In this document: positions 54,278-63,852 of the stretch, piece by piece
Layout of the letters: every line of letters starts with the position of its first letter
How positions within the stretch are numbered: the first letter of the stretch is position 1
NCBI RefSeq assembly: GCF_025567045.1
Contig: NZ_JAOQJK010000009.1
Span: 104,166-168,165, forward strand
Direction of reading: 5' to 3'
Source: Barnesiella propionica
Lineage (GTDB): Bacteria > Bacteroidota > Bacteroidia > Bacteroidales > Barnesiellaceae
DNA: 64,000 bases
Program-made: the position numbers and the translations under genes
The notes under the pieces: model-generated
Told to the model about the DNA's origin: nothing
Database searches by the model: none
The model's input: the letters and a program-made list of their open reading frames with translations, nothing else

Positions 54278-54845
54278 AGAAGACTATTTATATTATTTGG
54301 AGTGTGATAAGATAGCGTTAAAGAAGAAAACAAAACGTCCTAGATATAAACATGATATAATTTGGATATATCAAAGACTCTTAAGGCGCTGTGAATATAT
54401 TGAAAACTGCAAACATGGTTTTTGGTGGCATTTCATCGGTAAGTACTATAAATTTAAATATGTGGTTTTAAGTCAAAAATTAGGATTTTCGATCGGCTTT
54501 AATGTTATTGGACCAGGGCTATGTCTGGAACATTATGGGACTATTTTAATTCATCAGGATGCTATTGTAGGGGAAAATTGCCGGATTTTGCAAGGGGTTA
54601 CTATCGGCTCGGATGTAGAAGATAAGGCACCGAAGATAGGGAACAATGTTTTTATTGCAGCCGGAGCAAAAGTATTGGGTGGCATTCGTATTGCTGACGG
54701 AGTTTGTATCGGAGCAAATGCAGTGGTAATAAAAGATATTCTTGAACCCAATATAACGGTTGGCGGTATTCCTGCCAGGAAAATAAGTGATAATAACTCC
54801 GATAAATATATTATTAAGGCGACAGAAATAGCAAGAGAGCAATGA
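54264..54845 (+). CDS. Left-handed beta-helix acyltransferase (serine acetyltransferase-like)
   Basis: A hexapeptide-repeat O-acetyltransferase (193 aa). The C-terminal half has the CysE-like pattern GLCLEHYGTILIHQDAIVG, GVTIGSDVEDKAPKIGN and GAKVLGGIRIADGVCIGANA, with the His of LEHYG in the place of a catalytic base. The N-terminal 65 residues are basic and helical, unlike true CysE. In this setting it most likely acetylates a sugar of the polysaccharide rather than serine. It overlaps both neighbours (14 and 4 bp). Confidence 0.82.
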   Translation: MIKSKEDYLYYLECDKIALKKKTKRPRYKHDIIWIYQRLLRRCEYIENCKHGFWWHFIGKYYKFKYVVLSQKLGFSIGFNVIGPGLCLEHYGTILIHQDAIVGENCRILQGVTIGSDVEDKAPKIGNNVFIAAGAKVLGGIRIADGVCIGANAVVIKDILEPNITVGGIPARKISDNNSDKYIIKATEIAREQ

Positions 54846-55807
54846 AATATACAAATGATCCTTTAATAAGTATTATTATACCTGTTTATAATTCGGAAAG
54901 ATATCTGGAGAAATGTGTAAATTCAGTTCTTAATCAAACATATAAGAATCTGGAAATTATATTGGTTGATGACGGATCGACCGATTTGTCTCCGAGAATG
55001 TGTGATGCTTTTTCTGTTCAGGATAGTCGTATAAAAGTTATACATCAAGAAAATCAGCGGCAAGCAGCCGCAAGAAATACGGGTATAGAAGTCGCTTCGG
55101 GAGAATATATTATGTTTGTTGATAGCGATGACTATATTGCTGACGACATGTGCGAGTATCTTATGGACGGTGCTCTTAGCTATCATGCCGATATTGCTAT
55201 TTGTGGTTCTATGGCTGTTTGCTTGGATGGTACAATAAATTTCTCTAAAAAGAGCGATGGGGTAGTTGAGATGACGACCTATGAGGCTTTAAAAAGTTAT
55301 GTTGAAACGGGGTCCGGTCTTTGTGCACAGACTCCCTGCGATAAATTATATAAAAGAGAGGCTATCGGAGAAATTCGTTTCCCGGTAGGAAAATGGTATG
55401 AAGACCTGGCTACTATTTACAGATTTGTAGCAAATGCTTCTAAGATTGTCTATTTGAATGAAGGTAAATATTATTATGTTGAGCATGAAATGTCTACTAT
55501 GAAAAAAGCCTTTTCGAAGCATTCATTTGATACGGTTGAAGCTTATCATAATCTCGATTTATTTTTACGAAATAAATATCCCGATTTATGCTATTATGTG
55601 AACTGCAGTAAAATCGGTGCGATTTTTTATTGTGTGGGAGAGGCCTATAAGCAAGGTTTGTCAAAAGAATTAAACCGGGAAATTAACTGGGCTGTGAACC
55701 TTGTAAAAGATATAAATACTCCGTTAAATTTAAAGCAGAGATTACTAAGTATTTGTTTGGTTATAAATTGTGAAACATTTGGAAGATTATATAAAATATT
55801 TAAATAA
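54842..55807 (+). CDS. GT2-family glycosyltransferase
   Basis: A GT-A fold inverting transferase (321 aa). The N-terminus, ISIIIPVYNSERYLEKCVNS, with VDDGSTD for nucleotide binding and the metal-binding FVDSDDYI, is canonical. No membrane segments, so it acts at the cytoplasmic face. It begins with a 4-bp ATGA overlap on the acetyltransferase, followed by a 33-bp gap before the pyruvyltransferase gene. Sugar unknown. Confidence 0.9.
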   Translation: MKYTNDPLISIIIPVYNSERYLEKCVNSVLNQTYKNLEIILVDDGSTDLSPRMCDAFSVQDSRIKVIHQENQRQAAARNTGIEVASGEYIMFVDSDDYIADDMCEYLMDGALSYHADIAICGSMAVCLDGTINFSKKSDGVVEMTTYEALKSYVETGSGLCAQTPCDKLYKREAIGEIRFPVGKWYEDLATIYRFVANASKIVYLNEGKYYYVEHEMSTMKKAFSKHSFDTVEAYHNLDLFLRNKYPDLCYYVNCSKIGAIFYCVGEAYKQGLSKELNREINWAVNLVKDINTPLNLKQRLLSICLVINCETFGRLYKIFK

Positions 55808-55840
55808 TTAGTTTTAAATCAAATATTTAGTTGGATTGTA

Positions 55841-56989
55841 ATGAATAAAAATAAAAAGACGGTAGGACTTATTACGATACATAATATTATAAACTTTGGT
55901 TCTGCGCTACAGACTTATGCTTTATCGTATGTTATCGAACAATTAGGATATAATTGTAAAGTTATCAATTATAAGTATCCTAATTATTATCATCTTAATT
56001 TTTTGACAGAAAATTATAAACCTGCTTTTGATTTTAAAACATTGTGCAGGACATTAATAAATAATATATTGAATATTTTTATCGGATCATCAGAAAAAAA
56101 ACAAAAAGAAAAATTCCGAAGATTTTTAGAATGTCATTTACAATTGACGAAGGAATATGGCACACGAGAAGAAATACATAAAGATCCTCCTCTGTGTGAT
56201 ATTTATGTGACGGGGAGCGATCAGGTATGGAATCCCAGATATAACCATGAAGATACTACCTTTTTACTCTCATTTGTTGAAGAAAGTAAAAAAAAGATTG
56301 CTTATTCTGCAAGTTTTGGCGGAATGGATATGCCAAAAAATTATTATTCTTTGTATAAGAAATATATAAGTTCTTATTTATATATTTCTTTAAGAGAAGA
56401 ATCGGGTGTGAAATTAGTAAAAGAACTCACGGGGAAAGATTCTGTGAATGTACTTGATCCCAGCCTTCTTATTTCAGGTTCTGAATGGTCAAGTCTCGCA
56501 ATAAAACCTCAAATAAAAGAGCCCTATATATTGTGTTATCTGTTGAGCTATACCTTTACCCCATTCCCATATGCGTATGATTTGCTTGATTATATTCAGA
56601 AAATAATGAAATGCAAAGTTGTTTTAATTGGCGGGGCGAATAAATTAGTGTTCAGACATGACTATATTTTGAAAAATGATATTGGTCCCGAAGAATTCTT
56701 AGGATTGTTTGATAATGCTGCATTTGTCTTGACGAGTTCTTTTCATGGAACGGCCTTTGCCATAAATTTCAATAAACCTTTTTATTCTATCATAAACGAT
56801 CAGAAAACAACAGATGACAGACAGCTGTCCGTCATGCGTCGTATCGGTATTGAAAACAGGGGAATAGTTAAAGGTTCCCCTATGCCTGCCGAGTCCGAAT
56901 TATCTATGGATTATACGGTTGCGAATCAAAAACTTCAAAAATGGAGAGAGGTGTCATTGTTGTTTCTGAAAAATGCATTAAATGATTGA
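55841..56989 (+). CDS. Polysaccharide pyruvyl transferase family protein
   Basis: Predicted to attach a pyruvate ketal to a sugar of the repeat unit (382 aa, CsaB/WcaK-like fold). Motifs: GLITIHNIINFGSALQTYAL at the N-terminus, TGSDQVWNPRY in the middle, and LTSSFHGTAFAINFNKPF near the C-terminus. Cytoplasmic, without signal or helices. It overlaps the next gene by 8 bp. In Bacteroidales capsule loci this family often sits beside an F420-dehydrogenase-like iron-sulfur protein, as here, so the pair may act together; the reaction has not been shown to my knowledge. Confidence 0.85.
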   Translation: MNKNKKTVGLITIHNIINFGSALQTYALSYVIEQLGYNCKVINYKYPNYYHLNFLTENYKPAFDFKTLCRTLINNILNIFIGSSEKKQKEKFRRFLECHLQLTKEYGTREEIHKDPPLCDIYVTGSDQVWNPRYNHEDTTFLLSFVEESKKKIAYSASFGGMDMPKNYYSLYKKYISSYLYISLREESGVKLVKELTGKDSVNVLDPSLLISGSEWSSLAIKPQIKEPYILCYLLSYTFTPFPYAYDLLDYIQKIMKCKVVLIGGANKLVFRHDYILKNDIGPEEFLGLFDNAAFVLTSSFHGTAFAINFNKPFYSIINDQKTTDDRQLSVMRRIGIENRGIVKGSPMPAESELSMDYTVANQKLQKWREVSLLFLKNALND

Positions 56990-58169
56990 ACAGATGGGAG
57001 ATAAAAAGATTATGCTGTGCGATTCTGATTTATGTACGGCATGTAGTGCATGTGAGAATATTTGTCCGGAGAATGCCATTAATATGATTTCGGATGATGA
57101 TGGATTTCATATTCCCGATATTAATTATGAAAAGTGTATTTCTTGTGGACTTTGTGTGAAAAAATGTCCTGTAATTACACCATTACATAAATATGACGTT
57201 GAGCCTTCGAGGGTTTATGCTGCTTGGAGTAATGATAGAAAGAATCGTATGAGTAGTTCTTCGGGAGGTGTTTTCGGTACTCTTGCGAGGTATGTGATAG
57301 AAGATTTACATGGAATTGTGTTTGGGGCTGCATATAATGAGGATATGCAATTGGAGCATATTTCGGTAGAATGTACTGAGAAGCTGGAGTTATTAAAAGG
57401 GTCGAAATATTTGCAAAGTGATATTGGCTTGACTTTTAGAGAGGTAAGATCCTTCTTGAAACAAAAAAAATATGTTTTATTTGTCGGAACACCATGCCAA
57501 ATAGCCGGATTATATAGCTATTTGGGGAAAGATTCCGATTACTTATTTACATGTGATCTTGTGTGCCACGGAGTACCTTCACCTCAGCTTTTTCAGAAAT
57601 ATATCAGTTATTTGAAAAATAAATACAAACAACCGGTATTAAAAAATTTTTCATTTAGATATTTGGAAGGTTGGTGCGTCCGTACGTCATTCGAATATAA
57701 GAATAAAATAAAAACATTGGTTGGTATTGATAATTTCTATATCAAAGCTTATTTAAAAAATTATCTGCACAGAGAGTCTTGTTATAAATGTCGTTTTTCT
57801 AAATTTCCAAGGCAAGGTGATTTTACATTAGGTGATTTTTGGGGCATAGGAAGAGAGACGCCTTTTATCCATGATGTGCAGAAAGGTTTATCTTTAGTTA
57901 TTGTAAATACTGCAAAAGGGCAGCTTATCTTTGAAAATATAAAAGAATGTCTATTTGAAGAAGAGCGATCTTTAGATGAAGCTGTGATGGGAAATAAAAA
58001 TCTTGTTGAGTCGAGTCAAAGGCCTGTGGAACGGGATTTTATTTATCAGGATCTCAGGGAATTATCCATAACACAAGTTGCGAAGAAGTATAATTTGTTG
58101 GATAGTCGTTTTTTTATTGTGAAACGAGGATATAATTATTTATTACGATTATTATCTAGGAAGAAATAG
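56982..58169 (+). CDS. Iron-sulfur F420 hydrogenase/dehydrogenase beta-subunit-like protein
   Basis: A putative redox enzyme (395 aa). Two 4Fe-4S ferredoxin motifs are at the N-terminus: CTACSACENICPENAI and CISCGLCVKKCPVI. The FrhB-type N- and C-terminal domains follow (SSSGGVFGTLARYVI, LFVGTPCQIAGLYSYL, DLVCHGVPSPQLF, CRFSKFPRQGDFTLGDFWGI). It probably uses a flavin and perhaps ferredoxin-like electrons; F420 itself is not expected in Bacteroidales. It is coupled by an 8-bp overlap to the pyruvyltransferase gene. The role in polysaccharide synthesis is unknown. Confidence 0.85.
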   Translation: MIEQMGDKKIMLCDSDLCTACSACENICPENAINMISDDDGFHIPDINYEKCISCGLCVKKCPVITPLHKYDVEPSRVYAAWSNDRKNRMSSSSGGVFGTLARYVIEDLHGIVFGAAYNEDMQLEHISVECTEKLELLKGSKYLQSDIGLTFREVRSFLKQKKYVLFVGTPCQIAGLYSYLGKDSDYLFTCDLVCHGVPSPQLFQKYISYLKNKYKQPVLKNFSFRYLEGWCVRTSFEYKNKIKTLVGIDNFYIKAYLKNYLHRESCYKCRFSKFPRQGDFTLGDFWGIGRETPFIHDVQKGLSLVIVNTAKGQLIFENIKECLFEEERSLDEAVMGNKNLVESSQRPVERDFIYQDLRELSITQVAKKYNLLDSRFFIVKRGYNYLLRLLSRKK

Positions 58170-58172
58170 TTA

Positions 58173-59453
58173 TTGTATTGTATGAATAAAGATAATAAGT
58201 CTGTTTTATTTTTAACGGGATCTTTTTATCCATCACCGTCTCCTAATGCCATTTGTGCTAAAAGAATTATGGACGGATTAATAGAAAAAGGTTTTTCTGT
58301 TTTTTTAGTGACGTTAAAAAATATACATGGTCAAAAACAACAAGAAGTTATAGACGGTATTTCGGTGTTGAGAATAAAAAATTATTTACTTGTACAGATG
58401 CAACTATTTTTTACCCGTAAAAATACTAATAAAAAATCTTGTTTTTTAAAATTGACTGAGTTTCTTTTACGGTTTAAAGGTCTTCTTTATATATTCTTTT
58501 GGCCGTTATTATCCCCGATTGTTGTGTGGCGTTATTATAAATCTTCCTATGATATTTGTAAGAAAAATGAAGTGAAAGTCGTTGTAGGGGTTTATAAATC
58601 ATTAGAAATATTATTAGCTTGTTGTATCTTGAAAAAACGATGTCCGGAAATTAAATTTTTTATTTATTCTTTGGATGCAATGTCAGGGAGTATTTTACCT
58701 CGTTTATTATTCTCAGATAAAATTGCATTATATTCGATTAAAAGATGGGAACGTATCTGTTTTACAAAAGCGGATTCTATATATCTTATGGAATCTCATC
58801 GAAGTTACTATTCTCAAGATCGATATTCTGTATATCAGAAAAAGATTAGATACGTAGATATCCCATTGGTAGATGTTAATTATAATAATAACATTTTTGT
58901 TCATGATACCTCAAACAGCTTAGTATTTACTGGTTCGATGGGGAGAGCGACGGCAGACCCACATTATCTTATTAAGTTATTAAGACTTCCATTATTAATG
59001 AATATTCCATTAAAATTTAATATATATGGAAATATCTCTATGGAAATAGAAAATGATATTAGGGAAAGCGGATTATTAAATGATAAAATTTTTCTTTTGG
59101 GAAATGTTCCTCATTCTGAAATTAAGGATATTCAGAATAATGCAACGGCATTAATTAATTTCGGAAATTCATATTCTTGTGCTATTCCGTGTAAAATATT
59201 TGAATATATTTCTACTCAAAGGCCTATTATCAGTTTTTATAAAATAGATGAAGATGCAGGAATTCCATATTTGAAAAAATATCCAAATATTTTGCTGATC
59301 AAGGAGGATGAATCACTCTTAGAAGAAAATGCCAACCGGTTGAAGCTATTTCTTGAAAAAAATATAGGCGTAAATGGAGCTTTTGACTTAGGAGATGTTT
59401 ATTATGCGAATACTCCTGAGAATATGGTAAAGGAAATATTAAGAGAGTTTTAA
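58173..59453 (+). CDS. Probable GT-B glycosyltransferase
   Basis: A 426-residue protein whose N-terminus (SVLFLTGSFYPSPSPNAICA) and C-terminus (SLVFTGSMGRATADPHYLI, FLLGNVPHSEIKDI, AIPCKIFEYISTQRPIISFY) fit a GT4-like GT-B enzyme of the group that lacks a clear EX7E. A hydrophobic segment at about 100-115 (LLYIFFWPLLSPIVVW) may be membrane-associating. The second in-frame ATG, three codons in (MNKDNKS), may be the real start. Very AT-rich compared with the PUL. It starts 3 bp after the previous stop. Confidence 0.72.
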   Translation: MYCMNKDNKSVLFLTGSFYPSPSPNAICAKRIMDGLIEKGFSVFLVTLKNIHGQKQQEVIDGISVLRIKNYLLVQMQLFFTRKNTNKKSCFLKLTEFLLRFKGLLYIFFWPLLSPIVVWRYYKSSYDICKKNEVKVVVGVYKSLEILLACCILKKRCPEIKFFIYSLDAMSGSILPRLLFSDKIALYSIKRWERICFTKADSIYLMESHRSYYSQDRYSVYQKKIRYVDIPLVDVNYNNNIFVHDTSNSLVFTGSMGRATADPHYLIKLLRLPLLMNIPLKFNIYGNISMEIENDIRESGLLNDKIFLLGNVPHSEIKDIQNNATALINFGNSYSCAIPCKIFEYISTQRPIISFYKIDEDAGIPYLKKYPNILLIKEDESLLEENANRLKLFLEKNIGVNGAFDLGDVYYANTPENMVKEILREF

Positions 59454-59454
59454 A

Positions 59455-59635
59455 ATGCAGAAAGATCCAAAATACTGTTTCTATGACAGTTATTTTAATA
59501 ATGAAATATATGAAGATAAGAGTAATATGAATATAAATTATATGGCATGAATTTTATGTTGAATAAAGTTGATATAGATATTATTTTATTAGGCTCCAGT
59601 TTAAAAAAGTAGTAAAAGAGAAGGCGTGAATATCA
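59455..59635 (+). other. Intergenic stretch with short open frames, possible gene remnant
   Basis: A 31-codon frame (59455-59550, MQKDPKYCFYDSYFNNE...) is followed by a second short frame (MLNKVDIDIILLGSSLKK then stop). Neither is recognisable. They may be residues of a deleted gene between the transferase and the flippase, or chance frames. Confidence 0.25.
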
Positions 59636-61075
59636 ATGGATGAATTGAAAAGAAACATTTTATCAGGGTTAATTTGGAGATATACCGAACGATTTGGAAA
59701 TCAAGTCATGCAATTTGTTATTTCCATTGTACTGGCTCGATTGTTGACACCAGATGATTTTGGTCTTATAGCATTAAATACGATTTTTCTTGTAATAGCA
59801 GGTTTATTAACGGACAGCGGTTTTATCAGCGCTATTATTCAAAAAAAGGAAATAGACCAGTTGGATTTATCGACTGTATTTTTTGTGAACTTATTTATTG
59901 CGACAACATTGTATCTACTTTTATTTTTTCTTTCACCGCAGATTGCTATTTTTTATAATACTCGAGAGTTGATTCCTTTATTAAGAGTTCAATCCTTAAT
60001 TCTTTTTTTCTCGGCTTTGGATGGGGTGCAAAATGCTTTGCTGTCCAGAAAAATGCAATTTAAAAAAAGCTTTAGAATAACATTAACTTCCACTATAATA
60101 AACGGAGGAGCAGGAATATTTTTGGCATATAAAGGATTCGGTGTATGGAGCCTGATTATATCTCAACTATTAGGACGATGTGCTTCTACTGTTTTATTAT
60201 GGTCTACGATAGGGTGGAGGCCTTCTTTAGAATTTTCATATTCCCGGTTTAAAGGGATGTTTGCATTTAGTTCCCGTTTTTTAGGAGTAGGATTGTTAAC
60301 AGCAATATTTAATAATATAATATCCGTATTTATAGGTAGGTTTTATACAAAAGCTCAATTAGGATTTTACAATAGAGGCCATACGTTACCGGCGTTGGTG
60401 GTAGATAATATTACAAATACTATAGGACAAGTGATGCTTCCGGCTCTATCATCTTGTCAGGATGATAAGCAACGTATAAAGAATATTCTTCGGCAGCTTT
60501 TAGTTTGCGGTTGTTATTGTTTATTCTTTTTTTTAATATTGTTGGCGGCAGTTGCTAAACCATTAATAATTGTCCTATATACAGAGAAATGGGTTGATTG
60601 TGTTCCTTTTTTACAAATTTCATGTTTAGGATTTTTATTATATCCTTTAAATCAGGCTAATCAAGTGGCAATAAATAGTGTAGGTCGTAGTGATTTACAT
60701 TTAAAATACGATATAATAAAAAAAATAGTTATTCTTATCTTTTTGGTATGTAGCATTCCGTTCGGTATATATGTAATGGTTTTGGCTTTTTCCATTTCGT
60801 CTATAATATCCGCTCTAATTAGTACCATACCATGTGGGAGACTCATAAATTATTCCGGATGGGAACAATGTAAGGATATTTTTCCCTCATTACTGATTGC
60901 TTTGATTGTTGGCATTATTGTTTGGGCTTTGCATTTAATAATCTCGGATGCGTTTATTTGTTTGGTAACCCAGGTACTAGTGGGGATAATATTATTTCTG
61001 ACTGTGTCTCATATGCTAAAAATCGAAGGTTATTTAAGAATTCGAAATATGATAATAAGTTTGAGATCAAAATAA
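59636..61075 (+). CDS. Lipopolysaccharide/oligosaccharide flippase (Wzx, WzxC-like)
   Basis: Moves the lipid-linked repeat unit across the inner membrane (479 aa, about 12-14 helices). The N-terminus, WRYTERFGNQVMQFVISIVL, and LARLLTPDDFGLIALNTIF are typical of the polysaccharide biosynthesis protein family; GFYNRGHTLPALVVDNITN and MLPALSSCQDDKQRIK are conserved middle motifs. It appears complete. It is the functional counterpart of the broken flippase at 62012. Confidence 0.9.
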   Translation: MDELKRNILSGLIWRYTERFGNQVMQFVISIVLARLLTPDDFGLIALNTIFLVIAGLLTDSGFISAIIQKKEIDQLDLSTVFFVNLFIATTLYLLLFFLSPQIAIFYNTRELIPLLRVQSLILFFSALDGVQNALLSRKMQFKKSFRITLTSTIINGGAGIFLAYKGFGVWSLIISQLLGRCASTVLLWSTIGWRPSLEFSYSRFKGMFAFSSRFLGVGLLTAIFNNIISVFIGRFYTKAQLGFYNRGHTLPALVVDNITNTIGQVMLPALSSCQDDKQRIKNILRQLLVCGCYCLFFFLILLAAVAKPLIIVLYTEKWVDCVPFLQISCLGFLLYPLNQANQVAINSVGRSDLHLKYDIIKKIVILIFLVCSIPFGIYVMVLAFSISSIISALISTIPCGRLINYSGWEQCKDIFPSLLIALIVGIIVWALHLIISDAFICLVTQVLVGIILFLTVSHMLKIEGYLRIRNMIISLRSK

Positions 61076-61082
61076 GCGGAAT

Positions 61083-61937
61083 ATGGATTATAAAAAAATG
61101 AAATCAAGTGTTCGACTTTTGATAAGGATTACACGAAAATTTATTAATGAAAATGGTAAACATAAAATAAATTGGGTGAAAACGATTTATTTTAATTTCA
61201 GAACAATGCCGTTTGAACAAGCTAGAAAGTTGCCGGTCTACATTTATGGAAAAGTAAAATTTGTAAATCTGGATGGAGATGTTATAATCAATGGAGACGT
61301 AAAATCCGGAATGATAAAATTAGGCCAAAACCGGGATTTATTTTCTGCAAACAGAAGAGGTCTTATTTTAATAAATAATGCATCGCAAGTTGTTTTTAAT
61401 GGTCCTATGATGGCTTATGTCGGTTATGTTATTAGGGTTACCCATAAGGCCAGATTGGAATTTGGCAACTATTCTTTAATTGGCTCGAATGTAAAAATAT
61501 GTTGTTCAAAACATATTGTGTTAGGTGAAAAATCGGCAGTTGGATTTGAAAGTCAATTAATCGATACGAATTTTCATTACAGTATAAATGAAAATACGAA
61601 TAAGATTGGGAATATTTATAAAGAAATCATAATAGGTAAGAGTAACTGGATTGGGAACAGGGTTACAATAATGAAAGGAACAAAGACTCCTGAGAATACG
61701 ATTGTAGCGGCAGGCAGTTATTTAAACAAAGACTATGTGAAGGATAATGATAAAAAAGGTTTGTTGATAGTTGGATCTCCTGGAAGAGAAATAGCGAATG
61801 GTTATAGGGAAATTGTGTCAGGAGAATACGAAAAAACTTTAAATGATTATTTTACAAATAATCCCGATGCTGATTTTTATATAGAAAGTAATTGGGATAG
61901 AGATTTTTTATACGATAGAGCAAAACAGTTTGAATAA
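61083..61937 (+). CDS. Left-handed beta-helix acyltransferase
   Basis: A hexapeptide-repeat acetyl- or acyltransferase (284 aa). The repeat section is about residues 70-230 (GDVIINGDVKSGMIKLG, GSNVKICCSKHIVLGEKSAVG, IIIGKSNWIGNRVTIMKG). The DTNFHYS motif supplies the expected catalytic His. Both ends are extended relative to simple members. It starts 7 bp after the flippase stop. Its likely job is to acetylate a sugar of the repeat unit. Very AT-rich. Confidence 0.78.
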   Translation: MDYKKMKSSVRLLIRITRKFINENGKHKINWVKTIYFNFRTMPFEQARKLPVYIYGKVKFVNLDGDVIINGDVKSGMIKLGQNRDLFSANRRGLILINNASQVVFNGPMMAYVGYVIRVTHKARLEFGNYSLIGSNVKICCSKHIVLGEKSAVGFESQLIDTNFHYSINENTNKIGNIYKEIIIGKSNWIGNRVTIMKGTKTPENTIVAAGSYLNKDYVKDNDKKGLLIVGSPGREIANGYREIVSGEYEKTLNDYFTNNPDADFYIESNWDRDFLYDRAKQFE

Positions 61938-62011
61938 TTATTTACGTTTTTTTCTCTTTTAATAGCAAAGAGATTTTAATTATATTGATATTTTTTTATC
62001 TTATATTATAA

Positions 62012-63119
62012 GAAAAATATACGAATGAGAATATTTTGATCCCAGTTTTAAGAGTTCAATCATTATCTCTTTTGATTATGGCTTTTTCGTGTGTGCAGAA
62101 TTCTTTATTGGTAAGAGAGATGAAATTTAAAAAAACTTTGGAGTAAATATTATGGCTGTTATGGTTTCTGCGATTGTGGGATTGATGAGGGCATATAACG
62201 GATTTGGAATATGGAGTCTCGTGGTTTCTCAGCTTTGTTCTCAAATAATGACAGTTATTGGCTATTGGTATATGGTAAAATGGAGACCCTTAGGCTATTT
62301 TTCTTTGGAAAGAGTGAGGATTTTATTTAATTATAGTTCTAAAGTACTGCTGGGTTCTTTGTTTAATGTTGTTTATAACAATGTTTATAATTTGGTTATC
62401 GGAAAGCAATATAATACAATTATGTTAGGTTATTATAATAGAAGTATGTTAATACCTACTTTAATTGTAGATAGTGCTGCAAATACATTGAATAGCGTTA
62501 TGTTTCCCGCTTTATCGTCATTACAAGATGATAAGATACAAATAAAAATATCGTTCGACGAATGTTGAAATTAGTATCTTATGTTGTATTTTATTTGATG
62601 GCCATATTGTTTGTGTTGGCAAAACCGTTAGTTGTCGTACTCCTCACGGATAAATGGTTACCAGCAGTTCCTTTTATGTAAATTGTCTGTATAACAGTTT
62701 CTTTTTATCCGATTTATTTAATGAATATTTCTGCGTTGACTAGTTTGGGGCGAAGTGATCTATATTTAAAAGCAACACTTCTTTCAAAAATGGTTTTGTT
62801 AGGTTTAATTATATTGGCTATTCCATTCGGTGTATATTATATGGTCTCAGCAGGAGCTTTAGGTGCATTTATTTCTATATTTATTGTTGCTCAATGGAAC
62901 AAAAAGCTGATTAATTATGCTATAAAGAATCAACTATTAGATATTTTACCATCATTTTTGTTGGCAATTTTTACCTCTATTATTGTTAGTCTTATAACTT
63001 TTTTACCTTTGGACAACTGGGCGATTTTGCTTTTTGGTTCAGGCTTTGCTGTTTTATTATATCTCTTTTTGTCATTTGTATTTAAAGTTGATGCTGCGAT
63101 ATATATATTCTCAAATTAA
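62012..63119 (+). pseudogene. Decayed second flippase (Wzx pseudogene)
   Basis: Homology to the intact flippase starts at its residue about 115 (ILIPVLRVQSL against ELIPLLRVQSL) and runs to the C-terminus in three frames. Lesions: the first 110 or so codons are absent, with an in-frame stop at 62009; a 1-nt loss near 62140 (KKT|FGVNIM) producing a stop at 62144; a 1-nt loss in an A run near 62545 (IKN|IVRRML); and a nonsense TAA at 62679 where the intact copy has Gln (PFM*IVC against PFLQISC). The open pieces 62152-62568 and 62721-63119 are fragments. Identity to the intact copy looks like only a third to two fifths, so this is not a recent duplicate but an older, replaced flippase. Confidence 0.88.
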
Positions 63120-63171
63120 ATTTTTGAATAAATTTAAAAAAAGGAAATGATTTATTTTATTATTTAGATAT

Positions 63172-63852
63172 ATGGGATTATTGTTTGGACGAATATTGAA
63201 TAAAGTAAAAATAGTTATACGAATACAAAGATTGAAAAAACGATATGTATTTGTAGCGAAAAAGAGTAGTGTTGATACGGATTCTTTTTTTGAAGGATAT
63301 AATAAAATAGCATTTAGAACGACCATATATAAGTCCGTCATAGGTTTTGGTTCTTATATTGGCAATAATTCGTCTGTTATATGTGCAAAAATCGGAAAAT
63401 ATTGTTCTGTTGGAGAATATTTGAGAATTGTATATACACATCATCCATATAAAGAGTGTATTTCTACTCATCCTGCGTTTTATTCACGTAGATATTTTTT
63501 ATCTTTTGTTGATAGAGAAAAATATATCCAGGAGAAATATGCCGATAAGGCTGTCCCTTATACTGTAGTAATAGGAAATGATGTATGGATTGGAGATAAT
63601 GTTACGATTATGGGAGGAGTATGTATTGGTGATGGAGCTGTAATTGCAACAGGTGCAGTTGTTACGAAGGATATATTACCTTATGAAGTCGTGGGAGGAA
63701 TTCCTGCGAGACATATGTCTTTTAGATTTGATAAACCTATGATTGATTTTTTATTGAATCTCAAATGGTGGGATAAACCTCAGCAATGGATTGAGGAACA
63801 TGCCGATCTTTTTTCTGATGTAAGAAATTTTAAAACCAAAATAAAGTTATGA
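63172..63852 (+). CDS. CatB/VatD-type hexapeptide acetyltransferase
   Basis: An O-acetyltransferase of the left-handed beta-helix class (226 aa). SNVVICAKIG-type coils begin near residue 60 ([16 protein letters not shown]). The catalytic-site loop [19 protein letters not shown] is typical of xenobiotic and capsular acetyltransferases. [38 protein letters not shown] and [16 protein letters not shown] end the protein as expected. It is intact and overlaps the next gene by 4 bp. Presumably acetylates the polysaccharide. Confidence 0.85.
   Translation: MGLLFGRILNKVKIVIRIQRLKKRYVFVAKKSSVDTDSFFEGYNKIAFRTTIYKSVIGFGSYIGNNSSVICAKIGKYCSVGEYLRIVYTHHPYKECISTHPAFYSRRYFLSFVDREKYIQEKYADKAVPYTVVIGNDVWIGDNVTIMGGVCIGDGAVIATGAVVTKDILPYEVVGGIPARHMSFRFDKPMIDFLLNLKWWDKPQQWIEEHADLFSDVRNFKTKIKL

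Noticed and set aside
54264..54845. Serine acetyltransferase CysE for cysteine synthesis
   Set aside because: The N-terminal helical domain of CysE is missing and the gene is translationally coupled to capsule genes on both sides.
62140..62681. Flippase lesions as mere sequencing error
   Set aside because: One of the single-base losses is in an A run and could be an error, but the nonsense codon and the missing N-terminus are independent, so decay is the better reading.
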